Assembly (NCBI GenBank): GCA_035041965.1
Contig: JAPYMA010001077.1
Location: 62,001-126,000 of the forward strand
Source of the DNA: Anisakis pegreffii
Lineage: Eukaryota > Nematoda > Chromadorea > Rhabditida > Anisakidae
Direction of reading: 5' to 3'
Length of the DNA stretch: 64,000 bases
Position numbers and translations under genes: made by a program. Of this stretch, positions 34,988 through 49,600 are shown one piece after another. Below the pieces are notes generated by a model that saw only the letters and a program-made list of their open reading frames with translations, was not told the origin of the DNA and made no database searches. Within the stretch, counting starts at the first letter, position 1. Every line of letters begins with the position of its first letter.

Positions 34988-37669
34988 CAATGAACATGTG
35001 TGCGAAAAGATAGCGAACCATCATGGACATACGAATAATTAAGAAAGGAAGTGATCAAATGGGGATTGCGTTCACCGCGACTGCCTTCAAACGTACAGAT
35101 AAAGTGAATTTCAAATTATTCACACCTGTTTGCTATTCAAAGTATACGATTCATAGAAATGATGAAAAAAATGAATGTCGATATGCAGATGAGTTGGTGG
35201 CTTAACATCTCTAAACAAATGATGGTGTGCACTTTTAAAAGCACAAAATGCTATGCGAAGAAAAAACGATATTTAGCATAGTCATCAAAAACAGATCAAC
35301 CATTAGTGTCCGCCGGATAAGTGCGGTAATAACAAAAAAAGCGAATTTCTTTTTGCTACCGATACCTCTTCCAGGACAGTTATATACCTCACATCTAGAA
35401 ACAAATGTGATAAATGCTCATCGGTTGAGAAGGCAATTTGGAAAGTTTGCTCGAATCATTAATATATGAATTTTTTTAAATTCAGAAGCGCTTCAAACAA
35501 GCAGATTACAGTTGATTCGCATCATGACATTGCTCGGCGACATGAATACGTAATTAGCTGCTTTTGGGCTGCAAAATTTTTACCGCATGGATCCAAATTT
35601 TCTGATAATCTCTCTTATTTCAGATGTTTATAACTGTAGGAGATGAATGCCGAATATCATTAGTGAACCCGAACGTGTCATCTAGGCGTTCTTGTAATAA
35701 AATATTCTCAGCCTAAGAACACTTGAGTGTGCTTATTTTCTTCAACACATTTATTTAATTGAAGAGCTTTCTGGCTCGTAGTACAGCTAATTGGTTCTCC
35801 ACGGAAACTTTACAGTTATCATCGACAATAATTCAAGATTACGTCGGCATAAGTAAATGGCCATTTTTTTGAGGAAATTTGAGAAAACAAACACAGTAGA
35901 GGGACAAGCGGGTTCACATCGACGTGCGATTATGGAGCTGCACATTATCGTGCATGACGAAGTCGAATTGGTTACGCGATGCCTTCAATGACAGTTGGCA
36001 GAAAATATTAAAAACTCTTTAATATCAGCGACCAAATGTGCAGATTCACGTTTAACCGCCCTACTAGAAATAATAGCATGAATTGAAATGAAAATGGAAC
36101 AAAACTCGCTGGAACTGAGTGAATGATAGGCATTAACTACAACTCAATGCATGTTCCTCATCGTCAATACGATAGAAAACGAATTAAATTTATTATGAAT
36201 ATATATATGTACAAGGAAGATCAACAGTGGAAATATGAACATTCAAAATCATAAACTCAAAATGAATTAAATTTACGAAAACCAGTCGAATGAACTAAGA
36301 GGGAAATCTTGAACCGATGAATAGATAAGTATAGAATAAATATAGGTAAATAACGACAGATGAATGACATAAGTAATAATAAATTGATAAATTCATTTAA
36401 GTTTCGCACATAAACAAATCACAATACTTTGTTGTTGTTGTGTTCAGCATCGAAATAGCAACCGATATCGATAAAATATATTTTAATAATGATATTCATT
36501 TAGCTCATAATACGAGTCAACAAACACGAACAACGAATAAATACTTCATAAATTCACGATAAATTTCAGCCAATCTGGCAAGATTTGACGAATTTGTCGC
36601 ACAAGCAGAAAACAACGACAGGAATAATTAATATTATGATGTGAGTTTGATCACTGCTTGTTTCTTATATTCACACTTAATGGAGTGAGCCATTAAAATT
36701 GAACGATATCGCAATTTATATCTGAATGCTTACGTACATAAGTGACGGAATTTCGTTTAGTCCTGCATTTTCCCCGCTTCCCGATAGTCTTTCAATTCCG
36801 AGTGAAATTTTGAACGAAAAAATCGTTTTTAGTCAATGCAAATGCCTAAATGTGGATAACCGATTGAAAATAATAAACGTTGGCTGTAAATTGCATAGAA
36901 TTGAAGAGTAAATGATCAAAAATGCTTCACTGAGCAGATTTGATTAAAACAAGCAATGAAATGTCAAATATTACACGGTCAACAAGAGGGAAGGAACATG
37001 AAAATATACACGAAATAACATAATATAGAATATAAATAAACATCGAATGCGATGAATGAAAAACAAAGAAAAAGGTCAATGAAATAAGTCGCAAATCACA
37101 TGAACCAATGTGCAGTCTAATGATGCATCATATGAATCATACTATTATCTACCAATGAAAAGTTATTTGATCAGTGGGTACCAGATTATACAAGGTAAGA
37201 TACGATAAGACAATCAATTAATGAAATAATTTATTTCAAATCAATTCAATTGTGTGAAATTGGTCATTTTGGACCACTTGACCAGCAAGATGCAGTGTAA
37301 ACGAATGAATAAATAAACGAATAAATACGGTCATAATATTAATAATAACAATAATTATCATCAATACGAATGAGAATATTAAGAATTCAAATGAAAGAGA
37401 GAAATTACTAGATGAAGCGATTTAACTAATCGAGGTTCTAATCAGTTTAGTGCATCATTTATGTTAACAGGTGTAATGATAACAACAACAATAATGATAA
37501 AAATGATGATAACACAACTGACAAAATGATAGAAACAACAGTAATTGACATAGCTTTGATGAAAATAATAAATGATATTTCTGGAAGCGCATTTAGAGGT
37601 GATCCCACTAGACGAACAGCTGATTAGGAGGATCAATCAACGACTGAACCAGTAAAAGGATCAATGAAA
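34988..37669. other. Intergenic region between the cecropin-like and ZMIZ-like genes
   Basis: 2.7 kb of AT-rich sequence. Small open frames on both strands (for example 35023-35205 and 35248-35469, plus) have no recognisable family or splice signals. The 3'UTR of the ZMIZ-like gene should occupy its right end. Confidence 0.35.
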
Positions 37670-40600
37670 TTATGACTGTTCCGCGATCACCTGGGCTACA
37701 TCATTCCAATCTTGAGCATCCGTGATCGTGCGTGAAACATCACTCTGAAATGGATAAACTCTGTAGTTTGAAGTTGCCATTTCATTGAGTCGCATCCGAA
37801 TGACTGTTTATGTTAGCACGTAGTACTATCAGAATCATGTGGTTTTGAATGCATTTGTACTACAACGAGCCATCTTAGGCTATTTGTAATACGATATGAC
37901 AACGATGATACTGCAAGTAGTTGAATTTCAGAACTGATTTTCGGAGCATTTATACAAGCCGGTCAGAGCAACAAAAGAGCACATTCATCTGTAGGCGTTA
38001 AATGGCACGAACTGACCTCACACTTCAGCGCTGCATTGATTTCAGCGAGACCTGAACCAGCCAGAAAATCCTCATTCAGATATTTCTGCATTTCGGCGGC
38101 TGACGACATCTAAAAAGTCAAATTTAGGAAACTGTGAAGCTTAGAACGTTGATAATTGAGTCAAATTCGGATCCACAAGAGCTTTTCCGAACATTTGGGC
38201 TTTCTAAATAGTTATAAAGCAAAGTTGTATTCTACAACGGCCACACTAAAAATCCAACGACCGAAAGCGCTCTGCTGAATTATTTCAATATAAACATGCC
38301 AAGATTCAGAAAAAAATAAAGTGCTGATGTACTTTAGCATCCGAAAAGATGAGATCGTCGAAGAAATCATCAATTTGACCGATGTTCAACGAAGAAGACA
38401 ACTCATTCAGGCAGTTATTCGTCGTTGCAGCCGATCCCGTAGTTTGCGGTGTTGCTGTCGTTGCACTATTTTCACAAGTACCAGTTGATGTGACCGATGA
38501 TGACACGTTGTTCAAATGCGCACTCCCACTTATTGAACCGACTGATGCGGGGGTATAGGGTGCAGATCCTGAAATGAGCCACACGATGATGAATACTTTC
38601 TCCTGATAGACTGCTTTAATCAATCTATCGGGCATTTGCAATGAGCCGATCACAGCAATTGAGTTTATGAAGAACATAACCAGATGAAGATATCGGGGCA
38701 AAAAGATAGTTCAAATGAAACGGTGTGGAATGATCATCACCATCAAATGTCTCACCCGATACTGAGACTGCTTCAACGCTTCCCTGTTGCTGCACACTCG
38801 TCTGAAGGGCGTTCCCAGTGCTTCCGGGACTCGTGCCAATCGCTGGACCAATCGATGGCGGATTCTGTGCATTACTGGGGGTTGCCGGTGTACCTGGTCC
38901 ACCGTATTTGGACGGTGCCGATGGCGGTCCGCACCGCTGCTGGTGTTGCTGTTGAGATGCTGTTTGCGCTAATTGAGGGCTAAAAATTTGAGTGTTTATT
39001 GGGCGACCACTGCGATCTCAATTCGGTTTCATTTAAGCGAATAATTGATGACGAAAAATACAGCTTTTGATTACTTAACACGATAAAGAAATACCTTGTT
39101 GACGTTGATGGCCCATAGGGACTCAAGACGGACGGTAACGCTCCGCTCGGTGATTGAATCCATGATCCAGAAGGTGGAGCTGGGACGGAGCTGGGGTCAT
39201 ACGGTGACCTTGACTGTTGTTGGCTGGTAACATTTGCAGCGAATGACTCAGATTTGATTCGTTTCAGTGAATGATTTTCAGCTGAAAGTGAAGCGTTTTT
39301 TGCTTGATTATATCACATGATCCACTCATTCACAACAATTTAAAAATGATCATTTTAATTTTCTTTCCCAATTTTCTCGTTACTAAATTGTCTTGTTTAC
39401 GAGACCAGTCGAGTCACATGAGGCAACAACCGATTAAAGATGAGTGCCAGTAACACTCTCGCTTAATGTTATTCTACAAAGCCGTTTAATCAACACGAAT
39501 TATTCGTCATTCGTTTTGCTGATTCCTTTACTTCTCACTGATTACGAAAGAAGAGAAGAGAGGGGAAAACAGAGTGCAGTTCATTTGTGAAAAGTACCAC
39601 GAAAAATTGCTTGATATAAAACAAATTTTCAGTAGAACTATGATCATCATATCGTTTTCGTAGTGCACCCATCGCTGCATTCATCACAATTATCAACACA
39701 AAAATGCAATTTCAACTTACAATTAGTCAAAAAAAAAAACCCAATCGCAGGCTTATGAAAGTTGATCAATTCAAATATTTAGAGTGACGATAGTGGTATG
39801 ATTAAGATGGTGTACTTTCACGATAAGATCAAATCGAACTTCGAAAAAAAATAAAGTTTTTTGCTTGCTGGTAATAAGAAGCAGCGGTTGTGCATTTCAA
39901 CGATCAACGAATGAATATACTGGAAATGTTTTTCGCATTCGCGGAGATAGATCCATACGAAACAACGATTAATTTAGGAAATAAGGAGGGCAGAAATCAA
40001 CTGTAAACCGGAGATTTTTTGCGAGAAATGTCATTCTTTGGGCATCAAAATGTAAAGTTTTGTTCAGTCAGAGAGGTGGAACGTTCCATGTTTAAAAAAA
40101 AAATTGCAGAATACGACTTTCGGTGGTACAAAACCACTGATGAGTTTACGCGCGATTCGATTCATCTTGCAGTAATGTTTTGCGCTGTCTAAACGGCTCA
40201 ACAGTAAGCCTCAAAGTGCGAAGTGAAAGATCTCTGGCTTTGACTGACTGATTCGATGACAATTTATTACAATTGCAGAATATGCGTAAACATGTTGATG
40301 AGAAAGAAAGAGACAAGAGCAGCCCTCAGAAACAAGACAAAACCTCGAAAAACCCTTTGCTGGAAATCATTTAAAAGCGGCAAACAAATATGTTGGCGAT
40401 TTTATCGCAGTAATTGTGAAAACATGCAAGACACCCAACAAAAATCTGCTGATGTCCACAGCATAACGATAACATATTCTGAAGGATACCATTACAATAT
40501 TATGTTACCATGAGTTGACTGAAAAAAGGCAAAAGTAAGTACCCGCTGAGTTGTTCTCGTCTCGTTCCCGTTTATGAGCCGTACTTCTGGTTGGAATTTG

Positions 40601-43600
40601 TTGTTGTTCGTTGTTGGTGGTGTTTGTGAACGGTAGCGAAGCAGTGTTATTGTTCGTTGTATTGCTAGGGTTCGACTGTATGAAATCATTTTGTGATGAA
40701 GTAGTGCATTGGGGCTGTGACGAGGGATGTGGCTGCTGCTGACGCGGCTGCTGCGATGTGGCGGTGCTCGGATAGATCACCGGCAACGGATCAATTAGAC
40801 GCCAACATCCATTAGCTTCAAGGCAGATTTCATAGGCATTCGGCATGCGCATTGTTTCTGAGAGAATTTGCGCCACAAATTGGTCAACTTCGATTTCACC
40901 GAGTGTAAATACACTTCTGAAATGAATATGAATTAACTAAATTCACTTGTGAAATGAATATGGAATCGTTTCATTTCATCGTTTACATTTGAAATGGAAA
41001 AATGTTCAAAAAGATTTCTTTTCGAACAATGCATTGAAACCGAGCGTTTCAGAGCGAAAATGTTGAACTTGTTCACGGCCGTTTTAATATTTTAAAAAAA
41101 GGAGAAAAACGAACTTGCACTGAGCAAATGGACAATCGAAATAGCTATTATCTTGATTGGCCATCAAGAACGCCTCAAGATCGAAGCAAGTCGAATGACT
41201 GCAGCGCACACTGCGTGCTGGAATCCGTAATCGTTGTGTGCAATTTCCGTTGGCGTAATAAAGTGGAATACGTGATTGACTGCCGTCTGTTTCAATTATC
41301 TTTAGCACTATAAAACAATTCAATGACATTCTCCAAAAATATCTTTCACATATGTAACAAAAAAACAACTTCAGTTTGGATAATTTTCGCAGAAACGATC
41401 ATATGGAGAACATTTCGCGTCAAAAACGTTTGGCTAATCTAAAGAACGAAGGGGAATCTTTATAGCAATTAGATGAAGTGGGTGTGCCGAAATGAGAAAG
41501 CATGTGACGAATCACTGGAAAAAGCATTGGTTTCTATGAAAGCTTTTTGGTGGAACGAACGAAGGAATTGCTGAAATAAAAAAATGTTTCTATGAAATTT
41601 CAATGGAATTAATCGAAATATCTCTCAACCAGATCATAAACAATTCAAAAACGTCATTCGCATTTGCCAGCAATGACGATAGTCATTACAAAATCAACAT
41701 CGAATGTTCAATCAGTTTGTTGTATTGGGAAATGAGCCGAATCTTTGATGCGTAAGCAACGTTTTATTTGCTCGGACGGCGCTATAGAGCGATGAGTTGG
41801 TTTAATTTTGAGGATTTCTGTAGTGACGTCAAACAATGGCAAGAATAAAGAGTGGCTGACGTGTGCGAGAGAGATCGTTCTCGAGAACTGTTCAAACACC
41901 ACGAAACAATTTCTTTAATCCTTATAAACAAGTACCGTTTTATGACTGTTTGAAATGGGCTTCCTATTAACTGGAACTACTCATAAAATGTGATACAATA
42001 TCCGAATGCGTTGCAATGCGGGGTGTGTTTTATTTCGATTAGGAGGACATCATTTGACAGCTCTTTGTCAATACAATGAAAAGCAATTCAAAAGAGTTAC
42101 GTTTATCTCGGGCGACGATCGGACTCTGAATGAACCTTTGGCTCTGCATAAAGATTTCATTGATGACTGCTTCTATTGGCCGTCTGCTCACCAATTGCAT
42201 TATGAACGAATGTGACTGAAATTGACAAACACATCATGAAGGGAATAATCCGATATTAGTAATATGTTATATCATGATTTTGACAATGATCATTGATGAT
42301 TGAAGTAGAGAATGATAAAACTCAATGGATCATCGACTGCTCATGAACTGATCACTGATCGTAATACTCTGAAAACTCCGATCTCAGCAACTAATCGCTT
42401 TCAAGCAACAATTCATGTCTACTTTAATACATAACTTTGGAAACGTTGCAAAAGAACGAATAGATGTCATCACTTCAGATGATAATTAATCCTATACGCG
42501 TTTCAATCGCTAGATCCGTCGGATAGCACAGTGCTTAGCTTATGGAACCATAAAATTTCGCAATTGACCATTATTGAAACGAATACAATAAGAACAAGAA
42601 AATAATAATGCTGGCAATAAAAACGATAATAACAGCGATCACACTTAAAATTCATACGAATAACGACTGATAACAATACTAAGAACTTCAACGACTGACA
42701 GCGCATCAACAAACTACATAACGATGAGTTGTCGAAGCCATCGTTGGAACACAAATGACTATATCACAAGTTCATCATATGATGAAATAGTCACATACAA
42801 ATAATTACATTCATGAACATGCACGACACAGACGAATGTATATTCGTTCATTTTGACTTCATCCAAATATAACTACAACGTGTTTGTCTGAGTTGAGCCT
42901 CAACCATTGATTCAGTATGAAGCCTACTATGCGTACAACTGAAACTATTTGCCAGCAAACGCGATGTGACTTATTAACCACCCTTCCAATGCTCTCATTC
43001 ACTTTACATCGAAGCAATAGAAAACTAACAATTTTCGCTTACTAATAAACAATGCGGTGAAACATAAGAATCAGTTTTTCGATAATATTTAGAAGCATTG
43101 ACAGAATAAAAAGAAACAGACTCTTCTTCATTCGAATCTTATTAGTATTTGATGCTCGATATGATATGACTTACAGCTGAATCACTGAAATTTTTAAAGA
43201 AGACGACTTAATCGCTTTGTTTTTTCAATGATGTAGAAACGCATATATCTGCTTATTGGAGGGGAATGGGTAAGGAATAAAGTTTAATACATCTTGCGAT
43301 AAACTAATGAATATTGATACCTCATCGCGGCAACAGATAGATACCTTTTATGAATATTCTCCGCTAGGATAGTTACCATTATAATGATTATTGTTTTATA
43401 GCAAATCATCGACGTAACGATTTCATTACCCAATCCTTTAGTTTACCTAACGAACTTAAACTCTACAACATCGATAGACTCGAAATTATTCGTCAAAGGA
43501 TTAGCAAGCACAAAAAGATACGTTCATACGGTTATCTGAAGCGTTAAATTGGGAATGGCAAAATTTGTAACATTCCGACTGGAACATCTGCAAAAAATGA

Positions 43601-46600
43601 ACCAGTTAGGCGACTGAATATGTAAAAATTTTTCTCAATCTTCTAGGTAATAGTGATTTCTCAAGTATTGCATAACATAAAGTGAAATACTCAGATATTC
43701 TTTCTCTGCCTCGTTACTACTGCACTTGAAAGTACTTTTTCATCAAACCTGTCCCTATTTACGTATAAGGCGGAGTTCGACAGATTGTTGATGGCATTAA
43801 ATACCTAAAAATTTGCAATTTTCAACGAGAAATCAGCAAAAACAAGTTCAAAATTCGTTCAAAATAACGAATGCTGAATAGTAACACAGAAGGCTGCATG
43901 GCAATTATAGCGGGAAGGTGAAAAGAGTGAAAAAGAAAAGAGTTCAGAGTGAAAAAAACACAGTTGGTTGGCTAGAGGACAGACCATGAAACACAAACGA
44001 ACTGACCAATAGGCGACGCGTTACTGCTAGCGCAGAAGCCAACTAAGGAACAAGCATACTGTAGTCTGCGCACGCACAGTAGAAAGGATTAAACAATACC
44101 GAGTGGGTTATCTCAACCTCATTGAGTGATCGAAAGGAGAATATCAAAAATTGATATCAGAATGAAAACGCAAATGGTGTGATCAGTGATTGAGTGTGTT
44201 TTGGTATTTTTAGAATTGCTGTCATAATCATTGTTTTGATTAATGCAACCGTCAATGATATTATCGTTTTATTACCACTACTGACATTATCTCATTTAGT
44301 AATAACTATTACTTATCGATACTACTACTCCTCAGTCGTCCAGCAACTCAATAAGAATAGTTCTCAAAGGACATTATTGGCATTCCTCAAATACTGCTAC
44401 GAATTCAGCAACGCGAAAAATCTCTCTGAATTGATAGAGCACGATACACTGAACAACTAGAATTTATTCCAGATGAATATGAATCGCAGAGCAGTCAAAC
44501 TACTATTAGTAAAGTTAGTGATCACAATGAATATTGCTTCCAATTATTGACAGACATATAAATATTACGTAATGAAGTTGATGAACGTGAGCTGTTGGAC
44601 ACAATCACTGAAATCATTTCAGAAATCGTCGTTAATCCCAAATGAGAAGTGGATTAGACAATCTGCGATCAGTATGTAGAAAACAAGCAATTAGTTGGAT
44701 GGTTGGATGTAATTTTAATGAAAATATTGCTGATGACGATCACGATGTTGATAGTGAGAATGATTTGTCGTATGTTATTCATGCTTATGCTCATGGTTAC
44801 GCTCACCTTCGCATCTCTCGTTTACTTTGATTGCACACTTGCACGCTCTTTCATCTCCCTCAACTTATCCACTGATTACTGCTTCATCTCAGCATGACAA
44901 ATAAATAATGGATGAATTTCCGCTGTTATATGCGTGTGGCTGGCTGGCTGGCTCACCACACTGCGACCACACAACAAAAACGTCGTTGTTAATTTCTTTT
45001 CAGTGCTTATCCGTATGACTCAATTTGCTTGCGAAGCTCATATTCAATTACCGTTTGCTAAGGAATCAGTGGAACAACAATAAGTACTAATAAAAGAATG
45101 CTAATAATACTGATAAGATGTGTCCAATGAATTCAAAACAAAAAAAAATCGCAGCGATATTTACAGTTTCAAATATCGAATTTTTCCAATGACACCTTGA
45201 TCGGATTTGCAAACAATTTCTATTGGAACGGAAATAGCCGAACAAATTAGCACATTTTTAAACAGTATTGTGATGGAACGTAATGAGATGATGATGGAAA
45301 CAATTCATGAAATATGATAAATACCTGCTTAGTTCATCCACATTAGCAGAGTAAATAGCACGGCAATTGAATGAGTATAACTGACTACAAGACAAAGGAT
45401 TAATGAAGCTCTAGTAGTTGTCATTGGTCAGTGAGTTGAATAAACAACAAAGTTTATTTGACTCCAAAGATAACATCACAACTGAGTGAATATATATCTA
45501 ATCACAACTGAGTGAATATATCTGACTACAATGACAGCTATAGCTCAACACGAAAGCGAAACCACAACTGAAACGGAGACGTAATTCAATCGAGAAGCAA
45601 TCGACAATAGGACTTTGAATGAGAAATGAGCCAATCAGCTGTTATTAATGAATAGAAATAGAGATGAAATAGAGTGCTTGGCATGATAATTGGAAGCTGT
45701 TTATGCAGGTTGCATTCCATAGAATTGAACGAGATGATGTTTTCTCCCTTCAGCGTTGCAAGAATAAAAGAATTCAAGGATCGGAAGATATTTGATACCA
45801 GCCTACTCATACCAATAGCCTAGCATTCTATCACACTAGGCAGCCATGCGATAACGCCTCTCATAACGCCTCGAACTAGTGATGCCCGTTTGACGTGCTA
45901 ATAGTGAAAGCATTCAACTACTCCCCAGTAATGCCTTATTGCCAAATAAATTGTCAGCACTCAGAAACTCACTTAGTCGGCAGTCATCAGAGTGATTATA
46001 CTTTACTCATCCCCAGTAATTATCGAATAAACAGTTGTAAATAACAGTGATATGGTAATTGGATATTGCCGAATAGGACATACGCACATGTTTCAGCATG
46101 TTGTTAGAGCTTGCTTGATTCCAGTTCGTTTGGTTTAGTAGTGATAAAAACGATGATGATGCTGAGCATAAAAAACTGAAGAATGTGTGCAAATGTTATA
46201 GGAACAAATCGTTTTCGTTGTTAGATTACACATATACACCACACAAATACACTTTTTGCAGATTGTGTTGTTGTGAGCAGGCAGCTAGATCTCAGCTAAT
46301 GCCACTCGCTCTGCACTCATTCATTCGCACAACTAACAGTGTTATGCAACGTTTACAAGTAGGAATATCACGACGTTCTTTTTATTCCACTCAATTCACT
46401 TCTATCAAACAATTTCACTGCTAAACACATCAATTTCAAACCACAAGTTTTTCACTTATGTTCATGTTCACATTCAAATGTCATGTAAGTGACATGCGAT
46501 TTTATGTATAACATGCCTTTAGCGTATAAATTTTTGATGTTCTTTTAAGAGCCCAACATTTATTGTTCACTCGGTTGCAATTCGCTAACTTTGCTGTTTA

Positions 46601-49600
46601 TAAGCGAAAAGTAATTTTATTATGCCAAAGACTCAATCATGAGAGAACGAAACGGAAAAGTCAGAAATAACAATCTTATATAATTTCTAAAATAGAATTG
46701 ATCACTCGACAAAAAATCCGCAAAAGTTCTGCAAATTCCTCTAATCGTGCTGTGTTATAAACTCAGTTTTTGAGTACATAAGCGAAGAATAGATTGTATG
46801 AAATGATCTGATGCGAATATGACACGTTCGCATGTCATTATTACCAGCATTGTCTTCAAGCTCATCATCGAAACGCAGATACGAACCATTTCGCTAATTG
46901 CAATCGCACGTCAATAATTCTTGTGAGTGATAACACTGAATGAATGAAAAAGACAATATATTAGTGCATCATAATTTCTGCACTTTTCGCATTCGGACAG
47001 AAGAAGGTAGCAGAACGTGCACATTCACAACGCAAAGACGAACGGGGGCATGCGCATTTATTTGGTGCACTTATCGGAGTATATGCAAATAAATATTGTT
47101 AATAAAACAACGCGAAGTGAGATGAACTTGCTGATTTGTGATAAGCCAGATGAAAGAGAGATCGTTGAAAAATTTCGCATTTTTTCACATAAACTTCAGA
47201 AACTTTCATACTTCATATCTCAATTTTCATATTTCTAACATTGACCAGTTCAAGAATTTCCAAAAAAAAACTACCACTCCGGATCCATCGAATAAGGGAT
47301 TATCTGATCTCCATAGTCAAACATTGAAGTTTCCGTCAAATGAGAAATCCTGATGGAGGGATAAGATGCTGATGGGCATCATACGGAGAATGAGTATTTT
47401 TGCAGAAACAAATTCTCGAGGTCAGAGATCCACTCTTTCATGAATGAGATGGAAACTGTTTACAGCAAAAAAGATGAATCGATTAGAAGTCGTTTTGTTA
47501 CGAAGCTAATAATAACGAAAAATATGTCAATACGCACTCACTACAATATGAAAAAGAGATTAGCACACAAATATGAAAGCACAAGCAGTGTGCTTATTTT
47601 GGGGAGAATGGTAGGCCCTGAGCTACAAAACCTTGCTGCACTTTAACAAAATTATGACATAAACACGTCTGTATAGATGATGAGCTGAGAAGGAATAAGC
47701 CACCGAGAACGAATCCTAACTGTTGGGCGAGATTTTATGCACGAACATGCGATGAACTTAATATTGAAATGGCATGGAAATGAAAGGGGATAGAAAGGAA
47801 ACCGACGTGAAAATGAGTAGAAGTTTGGACCCTTCTGATTCGACGTGATTCAAACACTGCTTCTAATTTATTTTTTCTTACAAAATGAAAAAATTCCGAT
47901 CGAGGTAATCAAATTCAAACGCTCAAAATAACACTGAGAATCATTAGAGTACATTCGATTTTGAGTTGTTGTACTGAAAACAGTAAACATTCGACAAATT
48001 TTCGTGTTTGAGCGATAATCGCTCAGTTGAACGATCACCTGAAAGATGTAGCGGAAAACAGCGTGAGAGCAACATGCAATCTCATTTTCACTGCCTCGAA
48101 ATCCAGTCTAATGCATAAAGATATAGTCAGAACAACTGATATCCTGTGTTTTCAACAATAATTCTGCAAAACCACTACCAATATCGTTCTTATCTCCTTT
48201 TCCAACGGAAAACTATGAGGGACAGTGAATTTCACTGCTATACGCAATAATCTTTGCAGGAATCAAATATTAGAAATTCGTTGCGACTATTTTGAACAAT
48301 TTCTTCATCCAAGCGATTTGTGCGTTCAATTTCTAGGTCCTTTGGTTTGATGGGAAGGCGATACATGAAGCACGTTAGACTTATTGCGCTGTCAACAAAA
48401 AAAAGAATGAATGTTGAACATCACAGTTCAGCATGAAAGCATAAATCGGATAATTGTCGTCTCTAAACGGGTAAGGGATTCATGCAGAAACAGCAATAAA
48501 CAGGATCATTTGCTTGAACGCAACGGAAGCAAGTTCCATAAAACCTCAGAATTCAACGAAACTAAAATGAAAATAAGACTTTTCAAGGCAACAAAATCAC
48601 TTCATCAAATATCGCAACGGAAGCTATATTGTCCAAACACAAAACATTCTTCGTAAAAATGTTTTTTCAAAATGTTTCGTTGTTCACCGCAAACAAAATG
48701 CATTGTTCCAAAAAAAAGCCCGAAACTATTACAGCTAAAAAACAACGTCTAGCTAAATAGCATGCAAACATGTTTATCACTAGCGTTACCATGAAAAACA
48801 TCCCTGAACTTGTTATTCCTACTAGTGCTGCTATTATCGCCTTTACATTCTGGATAGTGATACAACGAAATGAAAAACATACACAAACACATGAAGCCAC
48901 CGAAACGACGAGCTTATTCAATCCAACCACACACAAACGTCCAACGTAAAGAGAACGGTCCAACGATGTGATCGGTACGGCCACGTTGTTGATGAATATC
49001 TGTAAATGAATTACTGCACTATTTGAAGCTTACTATCCGACAAATGCACAATACATATTCAAGTACATAAATCAGTGAATATAAACAAAATTCCTCATCA
49101 ATCCCTACGTGAACTTTCACGGTATTTGCGATCGAAACATTTCAGATGTTCGCAAAAAAATCTTGAGATATGTGTGATTTATGGCGCAACTTGTTCAGAG
49201 CTGATTCATTTGCATGCGATTCACATTTTGCCAGTTGCAAGTGCTGGGGAATAGTTGTTGTGTTTCTTTGAGAGTGGATGCAGTGAGCGTATAAATTATC
49301 AACTTAATGAATTCGTTGGAATACACAAACAACAAATATCAATGACGCAATCGCTAGTTTGTTCGCCATTCTGATGTTTGGATAATAATTTGGTATTGGA
49401 GAGCAACCGATTTCATTCGATTAAACTTTATTCTAACGCAAACAGGACGTGGAATAGAGTGATGTCCAGAGATCAGTCCTAGTGCTCAATGTTGACCGAC
49501 TGCAACTTGATTGCACGTTACGAAATATTTTCGAGAGGTTAGTCAGACGGGAGCTGTGCGCCTGCCAATCCATAAATTTTTCTTTTTGCAATCCATAAGG

